Origin: Nocardioides sp. SLBN-35
Lineage (GTDB): Bacteria; Actinomycetota; Actinomycetes; Propionibacteriales; Nocardioidaceae
Reading direction: 5' to 3'
NCBI RefSeq assembly: GCF_006715725.1
Contig: NZ_VFNU01000001.1
Span: forward strand, 806,001 to 870,000
Length of the DNA: 64,000 nt
A program made the position numbers and the translations under genes. The notes under the pieces are model-generated. The model worked only from the letters and a program-made list of their open reading frames with translations. It searched no databases and was not told the DNA's origin. Of the stretch, positions 52,826-61,137 are shown in pieces. Each line of letters begins with the position of its first letter. Positions within the stretch are counted from its first letter, which is position 1.

Positions 52826-53731
52826 ATGACTGCTGTGCTGTCGGAGCTCGCGGCCCTCGGGGTCGTCGACCGGGCACGGGAGACCGAGCTCCTCGAGGCG
52901 GCGTTGGCCAGTGGCGCCCACGTCGTCCTCGAGGGGCCTCCCGGCACCGGCAAGACCACCCTCCTGCGCCGGGTCGCCGCCGGCCGGGACCGCTCGTTCG
53001 CCCTCGTCGAGGGCAACGCCGAGCTGACCCCGGCCCGGCTGGTCGGCCACTTCGACCCCGCCCTGGTGCTCAGCCGGGGCTACCAGCCCGACGTCTTCGT
53101 CGACGGGCCGCTGCTCACGGCGATGCGCGAGGGCGGCCTGCTGTACGTCGAGGAGCTCAACCGGGTGCCCGAGGAGACCCTCAACACCCTGCTCACCGTG
53201 ATGTCGGAGCGGGAGATCGTCGTACCTCGGCTCGGCCTGGTCCGTGCGGCGCCGGGCTTCGCGGTCGTCGCGGCGATGAACCCGTACGACGCCGTCGGCA
53301 CCGCCCGCGTCTCCTCGGCCGTCTACGACCGGACCTGCCGGATCGCGATGGGCTACCAGTCCGCCGGTGCCGAGGCGCGGATCGTCGCCCAGCGGGCACC
53401 GGTCCCCTCGGACGACTGGCGCGACCGCGCGGTCGCGCTGGTGCGGGCGACCCGCGAGCACCCCGAGCTCCGCGTCGGCTCGTCGGTGCGCGGGACCATC
53501 GACCTGGCGGGGATCAACCACCAGCTGACCCGGGCGCGGGACGTCGCCGAGGACGACTGGCAGGCCGGGCTCGACGCGGCCCTGGTCGCGCTGAGCGGGC
53601 GGGTACGCGTCGACGAGGCGTCCACCCGGCGGCCCGAGGAGATCATCACCGAGCTCTACACCACGCACTTCGGACCGCCGCCCTCCTCCGGAGGCGACGC
53701 TGCGGAGGAGCCGCGCCCGGGGGAAGCCTGA
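52826..53731 (+). CDS. MoxR-family AAA+ ATPase, zinc-ADH linked
   Basis: A 301-aa AAA+ ATPase. Walker A VLEGPPGTGKTTLLRRV near residue 35, Walker B GGLLYVEELNRVPEETLNTLL near 108, sensor 1 VVAAMNPYDAVG near 152, Arg finger region SSAVYDRTCRIAMGY. It differs from the mno-linked copy: shorter, no His-rich tail. The VWA gene follows. Role by analogy: ATP-driven assembly or metal insertion for the zinc ADH. ATG at 52826 lies 9 bp after the ADH stop. Confidence 0.86.
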   Translation: MTAVLSELAALGVVDRARETELLEAALASGAHVVLEGPPGTGKTTLLRRVAAGRDRSFALVEGNAELTPARLVGHFDPALVLSRGYQPDVFVDGPLLTAMREGGLLYVEELNRVPEETLNTLLTVMSEREIVVPRLGLVRAAPGFAVVAAMNPYDAVGTARVSSAVYDRTCRIAMGYQSAGAEARIVAQRAPVPSDDWRDRAVALVRATREHPELRVGSSVRGTIDLAGINHQLTRARDVAEDDWQAGLDAALVALSGRVRVDEASTRRPEEIITELYTTHFGPPPSSGGDAAEEPRPGEA

Positions 53732-54681
53732 GCCCGCCCCCGGTCGGGGCGGGCACCTCCCCGCCGCCCCCGGCGACCTCGCGCCGTGGGCGGCCCGAGC
53801 GCACGAACGGCCGCTGCGAGCTGGCGCGCAACCCGCGGTTCGAGGAGCTCTCGCCGGAGGTCGGCGAGCTCGACGTGGCGGCCGTCGAGGCGGCCGTCGC
53901 CGAGGACCCGGACGACGTGCTGCCGCTGCTCGCGCTGATGAGTCGCGCCACCGACCCCGCCCTGCGGGCGCGGGTCCAGGCGCTCGTGCCGCGGCTGGTC
54001 ATCGAGCGGGCACGCAGCGGTCCGCACGGCCGGATCGGTGCCGGCCGGCTGCGGCCGACCCGCGCCGACCGCGGGGGCGACCTCGACCTCGACGCCTCCT
54101 TGGAGGCGGTCGCCGTGGCCCGCGGCGAGGGACGCCCGCCGGCCCTCGACGAGCTGACCGCGTCGGTGTGGGAGAGGCCGGCGAGCGCGCTGTGCCTGCT
54201 CGTCGACCGCTCCGGTTCGATGGACGGCCGGCGGCTCGCGACCGCGGCCATGGCTGCCGCTGCCTGCGCCCTCAGGTCGGCCGAGTCCGGTGGTGAGTTC
54301 GCGGTGGTGGCCTTCGACCGCCGGGCAGAGACGGTCGTCGCGCTCGGTACGGCGAGCCCGGCCCGCCGTACGGTCGAACGGGTCCTCGGGCTGCGTGGCC
54401 ACGGGATGACCTCGCTCGACGCAGCGCTGCGGGCGGCGCGCGATCAGCTGTCCGGCGCCCGGGCCCGGCGCCGGATCACGCTGCTGCTCTCGGACTGCCG
54501 GGTCACCGACGACGTGGACCCGATCCCGGCCGCGCGCGGACTCGACGAGCTGCTGGTCGTCGCGCCGGCGTCGGACGACGACGAGGCCCGGCGGTTCGCC
54601 CGCGAGGCCGGAGCGCGGATGGCCTCGCTCGACGCGCTCGCGGAGCTGCCGGTCGTGCTGGATCGGCTGCTGGCGCCCTGA
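53728..54681 (+). CDS. VWA domain protein, zinc-ADH linked (start codon uncertain)
   Basis: About 317 aa if it begins at CTG 53728, which overlaps the MoxR stop TGA. The only in-frame ATG/GTG/TTG near the start is the GTG at 53875, yet plausible protein sequence starts earlier: RGRPERTNGRCELARNPRFEELSPEVGELD. The VWA domain begins near LLVDRSGSMDG (MIDAS DxSxS, nt 54190) and continues FAVVAFDRRAETVV and RITLLLSDCRVTDD. It partners with the MoxR upstream. Non-AUG start or an undetected reading shift are both possible. Confidence 0.75.
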   Translation: MSPPPVGAGTSPPPPATSRRGRPERTNGRCELARNPRFEELSPEVGELDVAAVEAAVAEDPDDVLPLLALMSRATDPALRARVQALVPRLVIERARSGPHGRIGAGRLRPTRADRGGDLDLDASLEAVAVARGEGRPPALDELTASVWERPASALCLLVDRSGSMDGRRLATAAMAAAACALRSAESGGEFAVVAFDRRAETVVALGTASPARRTVERVLGLRGHGMTSLDAALRAARDQLSGARARRRITLLLSDCRVTDDVDPIPAARGLDELLVVAPASDDDEARRFAREAGARMASLDALAELPVVLDRLLAP

Positions 54682-54711
54682 GCCTGCATTCAGGCTGAGG
54701 CTGACGCGGAA

Positions 54712-54728
54712 TGTCCAGAAGCTGAACA
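54712..54728. promoter_or_regulatory. TGTCCAG-AAG-CTGAACA palindrome upstream of the ALDH
   Basis: A 17-bp palindrome with 6 of 7 symmetrical arm bases, 64 bp upstream of the ALDH ATG. It matches the 51602-51620 element in 14 of 14 arm bases, with only the central triplet different. Suggests that the ALDH is under the same GAF-Fis regulator. Confidence 0.6.
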
Positions 54729-54791
54729 CCGCCGTGCGGCGGGGCGGACGACGCTCGCACCGCACGATCGACCACCCCTGACGGAGGAAAC

Positions 54792-56300
54792 ATGACCGAC
54801 CTGCTCGTCCCCACCGACACCGCCGTGCTACCGCAGGTACGCGAGTGGCTGTCGCGTCCCAAGGGCCTGTTCATCGGCGGGGCGTGGACCGACGCCGCCT
54901 CCGGCCGCACCTTCGAGACCCGCGACCCGGCCACCGGCCAGGTGCTCACCGAGGTCGCGCGCGGCGAGGCGGAGGACGTCGACCGCGCCGTCCGCGCCGC
55001 CCGCCGGGCCTTCGAGGGCGAGTGGGCGCTGTGGACGCCGGCCCAGCGCCAGCGGCTGCTGTTCCGCATCGGCGAGGCGATCTACGAGCACGCCGAGGAG
55101 CTCGCCCAGCTCGAGGCGCTCGACAACGGCAAGTCAGCCGGTGTCGCGCAGGCCGTCGACGTCACCTGGGTCGCCGAGCTGTTCCAGTACTACGCCGGCT
55201 GGGCCACCAAGATCGAGGGCCGCACCATCCCCGTCTCGGTCCCGTGGGCGCCCGGCACCCAGTGGCACGCCTACACCCTGCGCGAGCCCGTCGGCGTCTG
55301 CGGCGCGATCGTGCCGTGGAACTTCCCGCTCCTGATGGCCGCCTTCAAGATCCCGGTCGCACTCACCTGCGGCAACACGGTGGTCCTCAAGCCGGCGGAG
55401 GACACCCCGCTGACCGCTCTCCGTCTCGCCGAGATCATGGCCGAGTGCGGCCTGCCGGACGGCGTCTTCAACGTCGTGACCGGGTACGGCGAGGCCGGGG
55501 CCGCGCTGGCCGCCCACGACGATGTCGACAAGATCGCGTTCACCGGCTCGACCGAGGTCGGCAAGCTGATCGTCGACGCCGCCAAGGGCAACCTGAAGAA
55601 GGTCAGCCTCGAGCTCGGCGGCAAGAGCCCCCAGGTCGTGTACGCCGACGCGAACCTCGACCTCGCGATCCCGGGCACCGCCTCGGGCTTCCTGTTCAAC
55701 CACGGCCAGACCTGCACCAGCGGGACCCGGCTGCTCGTCGAGGACAAGATCTTCGAGGAGTTCACCCAGGGCGTCGCCGAGGTCGCTGCCGCCAGCAAGC
55801 TCGGTCCCGGCCTCGACCCCACCAGCGAGGTCGGCCCCCTCGTCTCGCAGACCCAGCTCGACCGGGTCCTCGGGTACGTCGACGCCGGGCTGCGCGACGG
55901 CGCCCGGGCGCTGACCGGCGGCCGCCGGCACGGCGACACCGGCTACTACGTCGAGCCCACCGTCCTGGTCGACGTCGACTCCTCGTTCAGCGTCTACCGC
56001 GAGGAGATCTTCGGCCCGGTCGTCGTCGCGACCCCGTTCAACGCGGAGCAGGGCGTGGCCGCGGCGGCCAACGACACGCCGTACGGACTGGCGGCCTCCG
56101 TCTGGACCCGGGACGTCACCAAGGCGCACCGCACCGCCCGCCAGATCAAGGCGGGCACGGTCTGGATCAACTGCCACAACGCCTTCGACGCCGCGATGCC
56201 CTTCGGTGGCTACAAGCAGTCCGGCTGGGGCCGCGAGCTCGGCGCCTCGGCGATCGACGCCTACACCGAGCAGAAGTCGGTCAACGCGCTGCTCGCGTGA
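54792..56300 (+). CDS. Aldehyde dehydrogenase, second alcohol-island copy
   Basis: A 502-aa [21 protein letters not shown] (general base), FNHGQTCTSGTRLLV (catalytic Cys), EIFGPVVVATPF and [14 protein letters not shown]. Probably oxidises the aldehyde made by the zinc ADH, as suggested by the palindrome shared with that promoter. It has its own promoter region (110 bp after the VWA stop). Its last 20 bp overlap the 3' end of the opposing amine oxidase gene. Confidence 0.9.
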   Translation: MTDLLVPTDTAVLPQVREWLSRPKGLFIGGAWTDAASGRTFETRDPATGQVLTEVARGEAEDVDRAVRAARRAFEGEWALWTPAQRQRLLFRIGEAIYEHAEELAQLEALDNGKSAGVAQAVDVTWVAELFQYYAGWATKIEGRTIPVSVPWAPGTQWHAYTLREPVGVCGAIVPWNFPLLMAAFKIPVALTCGNTVVLKPAEDTPLTALRLAEIMAECGLPDGVFNVVTGYGEAGAALAAHDDVDKIAFTGSTEVGKLIVDAAKGNLKKVSLELGGKSPQVVYADANLDLAIPGTASGFLFNHGQTCTSGTRLLVEDKIFEEFTQGVAEVAAASKLGPGLDPTSEVGPLVSQTQLDRVLGYVDAGLRDGARALTGGRRHGDTGYYVEPTVLVDVDSSFSVYREEIFGPVVVATPFNAEQGVAAAANDTPYGLAASVWTRDVTKAHRTARQIKAGTVWINCHNAFDAAMPFGGYKQSGWGRELGASAIDAYTEQKSVNALLA

Positions 56301-57657
56301 CTCGACTCGCCTGGGCGGCGGATCGGTCCACGACCGCCGCCCAGAGCGTCTCGATCGCCACCGACCGACCGAGCACGTTCTCGGCAGCGCGGTGTCCCGA
56401 CCGGAGGGCGGCGGTGACCGTTGCCGGGTCCTCGGTCCAGGTCGCCTCGCCGGCCAGGTGCAGGACGCCGCCGACGGGTGTGGCGAGCACGTCGTGGTCC
56501 TCGGTCGTGGAGCCGACGGTCATGTAGGCGTAGGACCCGAGGGCGAAGGGGTCGTCGCGCCAGCGGGTCACCTCGACCGCCGCGGGGGTGATGTCGGCGT
56601 GGGGGTGGATCTCGCGCAGCGCAGCGAGCACGGATGCGGTGATCGCCTCGTCGGTCCAGCCGCGGATCGCCTGCGCGCACGGACCTGCCGCGAACGTCAG
56701 CAGGGTCGGCACGCCGTGCAGCGGGGTGAGGTCGTACCAGGAGTGCCACCAGGCGGCGGCCGGTCCCTGGCGGCGGATCGCGTAGACGTCGGGCGCCCAG
56801 AACCGCTCGCGGAAGCTCAGGAACACCTTCTCGAAGTGGTTCATCTCGAGCCGGTCGAGGGCGCCGGCCAGGGGATCGGGCAGGGGCGGCTCGATGACGA
56901 GTGCCCCGGCCTTCAGCACCCCGACCGGGACGGTCACGATCGCCCGGTGGGCAGCCAGGTCGCGGTCGCCGCAGCGGACGACGACGCCGTCCGTGCTCCA
57001 CCGCAACCGGGTCACCACCTGCTCGAGACGCACGTCGACACCCTCGGCCAGGCGCCCGGCGAGGGCGTCGAAGCCGTCGGGGAAGACGACCTCGTCGCCC
57101 TCGACCTGGTCGTCGTCGAGGCCGTGCGCATCGAGGTCGCCGATCCACACGCCGTACTGCTCCTCGGTGCGGTGCCGCAGGAACTCGCGCACGCGCTCTC
57201 GACGATCGGCCGGCCACGCCAGCTCCGCCAGCGTCGTCTCGACCACGGTCTCGTACGACGTGCCGTGGCTCGAGGCCGCGACCGCCGTGGCGAGTCGCTC
57301 GTCGAAGGCGTGGACGTCGGCGGCGAACCGGTCCACCTGCGCCTGGTCGAGACGGACGCCTTCGGGGTCGTAGTAGGCGATCGGGCGGCTGTCGGGCTGG
57401 TAGCTGCCGACCGTGAGCTCCACGGTCGGCATGCCGAACGCTCGGACCGCGGCGAACAGCGGGTTGTCATCGATGCCGTGGATCCACGAGGCACCGAGGT
57501 CCGTCACGAGACCGTCGCTCCGCTGCGAGTGGGTCCGTCCGCCGACCCGGTCGCGGGCCTCGAGCACGACCACGCGCTGGCCGGCGGCGGCCAGCAGCCG
57601 GGCCGCGGTCAGGCCCGCGACCCCCGCCCCGACCACGACGGTGTCGATGTCGCTCAT
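56281..57657 (-). CDS. FAD-dependent amine oxidase (monoamine/polyamine-oxidase type)
   Basis: A 458-aa flavoprotein. The FAD-binding GVVVGAGVAGLTAARLLAAAG starts at residue 6, followed by VVVLEARDRVGGRT and TDLGASWIHG; the C-terminal FAD motif is HLAGEATW. Substrate-domain sequence (PFALGSYAYMTVG) resembles polyamine and monoamine oxidases. It would oxidise a primary or secondary amine with O2. The 20-bp antiparallel overlap with the ALDH is compact but without wider meaning. The ATG at 57657 is the only supported start. Confidence 0.87.
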   Translation of the reverse strand: MSDIDTVVVGAGVAGLTAARLLAAAGQRVVVLEARDRVGGRTHSQRSDGLVTDLGASWIHGIDDNPLFAAVRAFGMPTVELTVGSYQPDSRPIAYYDPEGVRLDQAQVDRFAADVHAFDERLATAVAASSHGTSYETVVETTLAELAWPADRRERVREFLRHRTEEQYGVWIGDLDAHGLDDDQVEGDEVVFPDGFDALAGRLAEGVDVRLEQVVTRLRWSTDGVVVRCGDRDLAAHRAIVTVPVGVLKAGALVIEPPLPDPLAGALDRLEMNHFEKVFLSFRERFWAPDVYAIRRQGPAAAWWHSWYDLTPLHGVPTLLTFAAGPCAQAIRGWTDEAITASVLAALREIHPHADITPAAVEVTRWRDDPFALGSYAYMTVGSTTEDHDVLATPVGGVLHLAGEATWTEDPATVTAALRSGHRAAENVLGRSVAIETLWAAVVDRSAAQASRVTRAAR

Positions 57658-57709
57658 GAGCCGAGGCTAGGCGACCCAGCCCGATCCACCGACGGCTGGC
57701 TACTACGCG

Positions 57710-60700
57710 TCACCCCAGCTCGAGCACCAGGTCCCCGCCGTCGACGGGGTTCGTCCCGCGGATCGCGAGCCGCTCGACGACACCGCCCACCGGCGCGGTG
57801 ATCGAGGCCTCCATCTTCATCGCCTCGATGGTGGCGACGGTGTCGCCGGCCGCGACCTCGTCGCCCTCGGCGACGGTGACGGTGACGACGCCCTGGAACG
57901 GGGCGGCGACGTGGCCGGGCTTCGCGGGGTCGGCCTTCTCGGCGGCGGCGACCTCGGCGGACACGGAGCGGTCGCGCACGGAGATCGGGCGGATCTGGCC
58001 GTTGAGGCGGGCCAGGACGGTGCGGTAGCCGCGCTCGTCGGGCTCGCCGATCGCCTCGAGCTCGACGAGGACACGCTTGCCCTCGTCGATGTCGACGGCG
58101 TGCTCGGTGTCGGGCTGGAGGCCGTAGAGGAACTCGGCCGTCGGTACGACGGACAGGTCGCCCCAGCGGGCCCGCGCCTCGGCGTACTCACGCGTCGGGC
58201 CGGGGAAGAGCAGCTCGTTCAGCGTCCCGCGCCGGTCGGAGACCAGCCCCGCCTCTGCCTCGGGCGACAGCTCCTCGGCGGGCGGGGTCCAGGGGCGGCC
58301 CTCGATCGCGCGGGAGCGGAAGGGCTCGGGCCAGCCGCCCGGCGGGTCGCCGAGCTCGCCGTGGAGGAACCCGATGACCGACGCCGGGATGTCGTACGAC
58401 GACGGGTCGGCCGCGAACGCCTCTGCTGTCTGGATGGGGTCCGCGCCGCTGTTGATGGAGTTGGCCACGAGGGCGAGGGCCAGGTCGCCGATCACCTTGG
58501 AGGACGGGGTGACCTTGGGGACGCGGCCGAGGATGTCGTTGGCGGCGGCGTACATGTCCTCGACCTGCTCGAACTTCTCGCCGAGGCCGAGCGCGATGGC
58601 CTGCTGGCGCAGGTTGGAGAGCTGGCCGCCGGGGATCTCGTGGCGGTACACGCGCCCGGTCGGGGCAGGCAGGCCGGACTCGAAGGGCGCGTAGAGGCGG
58701 CGGACCGCCTCCCAGTAGGGCTCCAGTGCGTTGACGGCTGCCAACGAGAGCCCCGTGGAGCGCTCCGAGTGGTCGGTGGCCGCGACCAGCGAGGACAGCG
58801 GCGGCTGGGAGGTGGTGCCGGCCATCGACGCGGTCGCGGCGTCGACGGCGTCCACCCCGGCCGCGATCGCGGCGGTGAGGGTGGCGAGCTGGCCGCCGGC
58901 GGTGTCGTGGGTGTGCAGGTGCACCGGCAGGTCGAACCGCTCGCGCAGCGCGGTCACCAGGGTGGTCGCGGCCGGGGCGCGGAGCAGCCCGGCCATGTCC
59001 TTGATCGCCAGCACGTGCGCGCCGGCGTCGACGATCCTCTCCGCCAGGCGCAGGTAGTAGTCGAGCGTGTACAGGTCCTCGCCCGGCGACGAGAGGTCGC
59101 CGGTGTAGCAGAGCGCGACCTCGGCGACCGCGGTCCCGGTGGCGCGCACCGCGTCGATCGCGGGCCGCATCTGCTCGACGTCGTTGAGCGCGTCGAAGAT
59201 CCGGAACACGTCGATGCCGGTGGCGGCGGCCTCCTCGACGAAGGCGTCCGTCACGGCGGTGGGGTACGGCGTGTAGCCGACCGTGTTGCGCCCGCGCAGC
59301 AGCATCTGCAGGCAGATGTTCGGCACGGCCGCGCGCAGCTTGGCCAGCCGGTCCCAGGGGTCCTCGGAGAGGAAGCGCAGCGCGACGTCGTACGTCGCCC
59401 CGCCCCAGCACTCCAACGACCACAGCTCGGGCGTCATCCGGGCCACGTGCCCGGCCACGCCGACCAGGTCGTGGGTCCGCACGCGCGTGGCGAGCAGTGA
59501 CTGGTGGGCGTCGCGGAAGGTCGTGTCGGTGACGGCCACGCCGGTCCGGGCGCGCAGCTCCGCGGCGAAGGCATCCGGGCCGACGGCGAGCAGCCGCTGC
59601 CGCGACCCGTCCGGCACGGCGGCCGCGACGTCGAGAGAAGGGAGCTTCGCGACCGGGGCGACCGAGACGGGGATGCCACCGTGCGGCTGGTTGACCGTCA
59701 CGTCGGCCAGGTAGGTGAGCAGCCGGGTGCCGCGGTCGCCCGACGCGCGGGCGGTCAGCAGCTGCGGGTGGGTCTCGATGAACGACGTCGTCACGGCGCC
59801 GGTGGAGGCGGCCGCGAAGTCGGGATCGTCGAGCAGTGCCTGCAGGAACGGGATGTTCGTGGCCACACCACGGATCCGGAACTCCGCCACCGCGCGCCGC
59901 GCGCGGGCGACGGCGTCCTCGAAGGTCCGGCCGCGGCAGGTGAGCTTGGCGAGCATCGAGTCGAAGTGCGGGCTGACCTCGGCGCCGGTGAAGGTGGTGC
60001 CGCCGTCGATCCGCACGCCCGCCCCACCCGGTGAGCGGTACGCCGTGATGGTGCCGGTGTCGGGACGGAACCCGTTGGCGGGGTCCTCGGTCGTGATCCG
60101 GCACTGCAGCGCGGCACCTCGCAACCGCACGGAGTCCTGGGCGAGCCCGAGGTCGGCGAGGGTCTCGCCGGACGCGATCCGCAGCTGGGCCTGGACCAGG
60201 TCGACGTCGGTGACCTCCTCGGTCACCGTGTGCTCGACCTGGATCCGCGGGTTCATCTCGATGAACACGTAGTTGCCGGCCGGGTCGAGCAGGAACTCCA
60301 CGGTGCCGGCGCACGAGTAGCCGATCTCACGGGCGAAGCGCACCGCGTCGGCGCACATCCGCTCCCGCAGCTCCGGATCGAGGCCGGGCGCCGGGGCGAT
60401 CTCGACGACCTTCTGGTGCCGCCGCTGCACCGAGCAGTCGCGCTCGAAGAGGTGGATCACCTCGCCGGCGCCGTCGGCCAGGATCTGCACCTCGATGTGC
60501 CGCGGGTCGACCACCGCCTGCTCGATGAAGACAGTTGGGTCGCCGAACGCGCCCTCGGCCTCGCGCATGCAGGTCTCGATCGCCTCGCGCAGCTGGGCCC
60601 GGTCGTCGACGCGGCGCATGCCTCGCCCGCCGCCACCGGCGACCGCCTTGACGAACAGCGGGGCCGGGATCGCCTCGGCCGCCGCGAGCAGGGCGTCGAC

Positions 60701-61120
60701 GTCGGTCGACGGGTCCACGCTCTGCAGCGTCGGTACGCCGGCCGCCCTGGCGGCCGCGATCGCCCGCGCCTTGTTGCCGGTCAGGGTCAGCACCTCGGCC
60801 GAGGGACCGACGAAGGTGATGCCGGCCGCCGTACACGCCTCGGCCAGCGCCGGGTTCTCCGACAGGAAGCCGTAGCCCGGGTAGATCGCGTCCGCCCCAC
60901 AGGCCACCGCCGCCGCCACGATCGCCTCGGGATCGAGGTAGGACCGCACCGGGTGCCCGCGCTCGCCGATCTCGTAGGCCTCGTCGGCCTTCAACCGGTG
61001 CTCGGAGCCCCGGTCCTCGTGGGGGAACACGGCGACCGTCGCCGCCCCCAGCTCGTAGGCCGCACGGAAGGCACGGATCGCGATCTCGCCACGGTTGGCG
61101 ACCAGGACCTTCGAGAACAT
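57710..61120 (-). CDS. pyc: Pyruvate carboxylase
   Basis: A 1136-aa biotin enzyme forming oxaloacetate from pyruvate, an anaplerotic step. Domains in order: biotin carboxylase (KVLVANRGEIAIRAFRA at the start; AVAGGGGRGMR; EMNPRIQVEHTVTE), carboxyltransferase TIM barrel (VTDTTFRDAHQSLLATRVRT, HTHDTAGGQLATL), and C-terminal biotinyl domain with EAMKMEASI near residue 1100. ATG at 61120. It lies 17 bp after aceF, so it may be expressed with the pyruvate dehydrogenase genes, an uncommon arrangement. Confidence 0.95.
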   Translation of the reverse strand: MFSKVLVANRGEIAIRAFRAAYELGAATVAVFPHEDRGSEHRLKADEAYEIGERGHPVRSYLDPEAIVAAAVACGADAIYPGYGFLSENPALAEACTAAGITFVGPSAEVLTLTGNKARAIAAARAAGVPTLQSVDPSTDVDALLAAAEAIPAPLFVKAVAGGGGRGMRRVDDRAQLREAIETCMREAEGAFGDPTVFIEQAVVDPRHIEVQILADGAGEVIHLFERDCSVQRRHQKVVEIAPAPGLDPELRERMCADAVRFAREIGYSCAGTVEFLLDPAGNYVFIEMNPRIQVEHTVTEEVTDVDLVQAQLRIASGETLADLGLAQDSVRLRGAALQCRITTEDPANGFRPDTGTITAYRSPGGAGVRIDGGTTFTGAEVSPHFDSMLAKLTCRGRTFEDAVARARRAVAEFRIRGVATNIPFLQALLDDPDFAAASTGAVTTSFIETHPQLLTARASGDRGTRLLTYLADVTVNQPHGGIPVSVAPVAKLPSLDVAAAVPDGSRQRLLAVGPDAFAAELRARTGVAVTDTTFRDAHQSLLATRVRTHDLVGVAGHVARMTPELWSLECWGGATYDVALRFLSEDPWDRLAKLRAAVPNICLQMLLRGRNTVGYTPYPTAVTDAFVEEAAATGIDVFRIFDALNDVEQMRPAIDAVRATGTAVAEVALCYTGDLSSPGEDLYTLDYYLRLAERIVDAGAHVLAIKDMAGLLRAPAATTLVTALRERFDLPVHLHTHDTAGGQLATLTAAIAAGVDAVDAATASMAGTTSQPPLSSLVAATDHSERSTGLSLAAVNALEPYWEAVRRLYAPFESGLPAPTGRVYRHEIPGGQLSNLRQQAIALGLGEKFEQVEDMYAAANDILGRVPKVTPSSKVIGDLALALVANSINSGADPIQTAEAFAADPSSYDIPASVIGFLHGELGDPPGGWPEPFRSRAIEGRPWTPPAEELSPEAEAGLVSDRRGTLNELLFPGPTREYAEARARWGDLSVVPTAEFLYGLQPDTEHAVDIDEGKRVLVELEAIGEPDERGYRTVLARLNGQIRPISVRDRSVSAEVAAAEKADPAKPGHVAAPFQGVVTVTVAEGDEVAAGDTVATIEAMKMEASITAPVGGVVERLAIRGTNPVDGGDLVLELG

Positions 61121-61137
61121 CGGGACTCCTGCGGGAT

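Noticed and set aside
57501..57513. A 13-bp match to the dispersed repeat (CCGTCACGAGACC) in the amine oxidase gene
   Set aside because: Only the short CCGTCACGAGACC part matches; the CCTCCTCGACC block is absent and the residues (GLVTDLGASW) are normal for the family.
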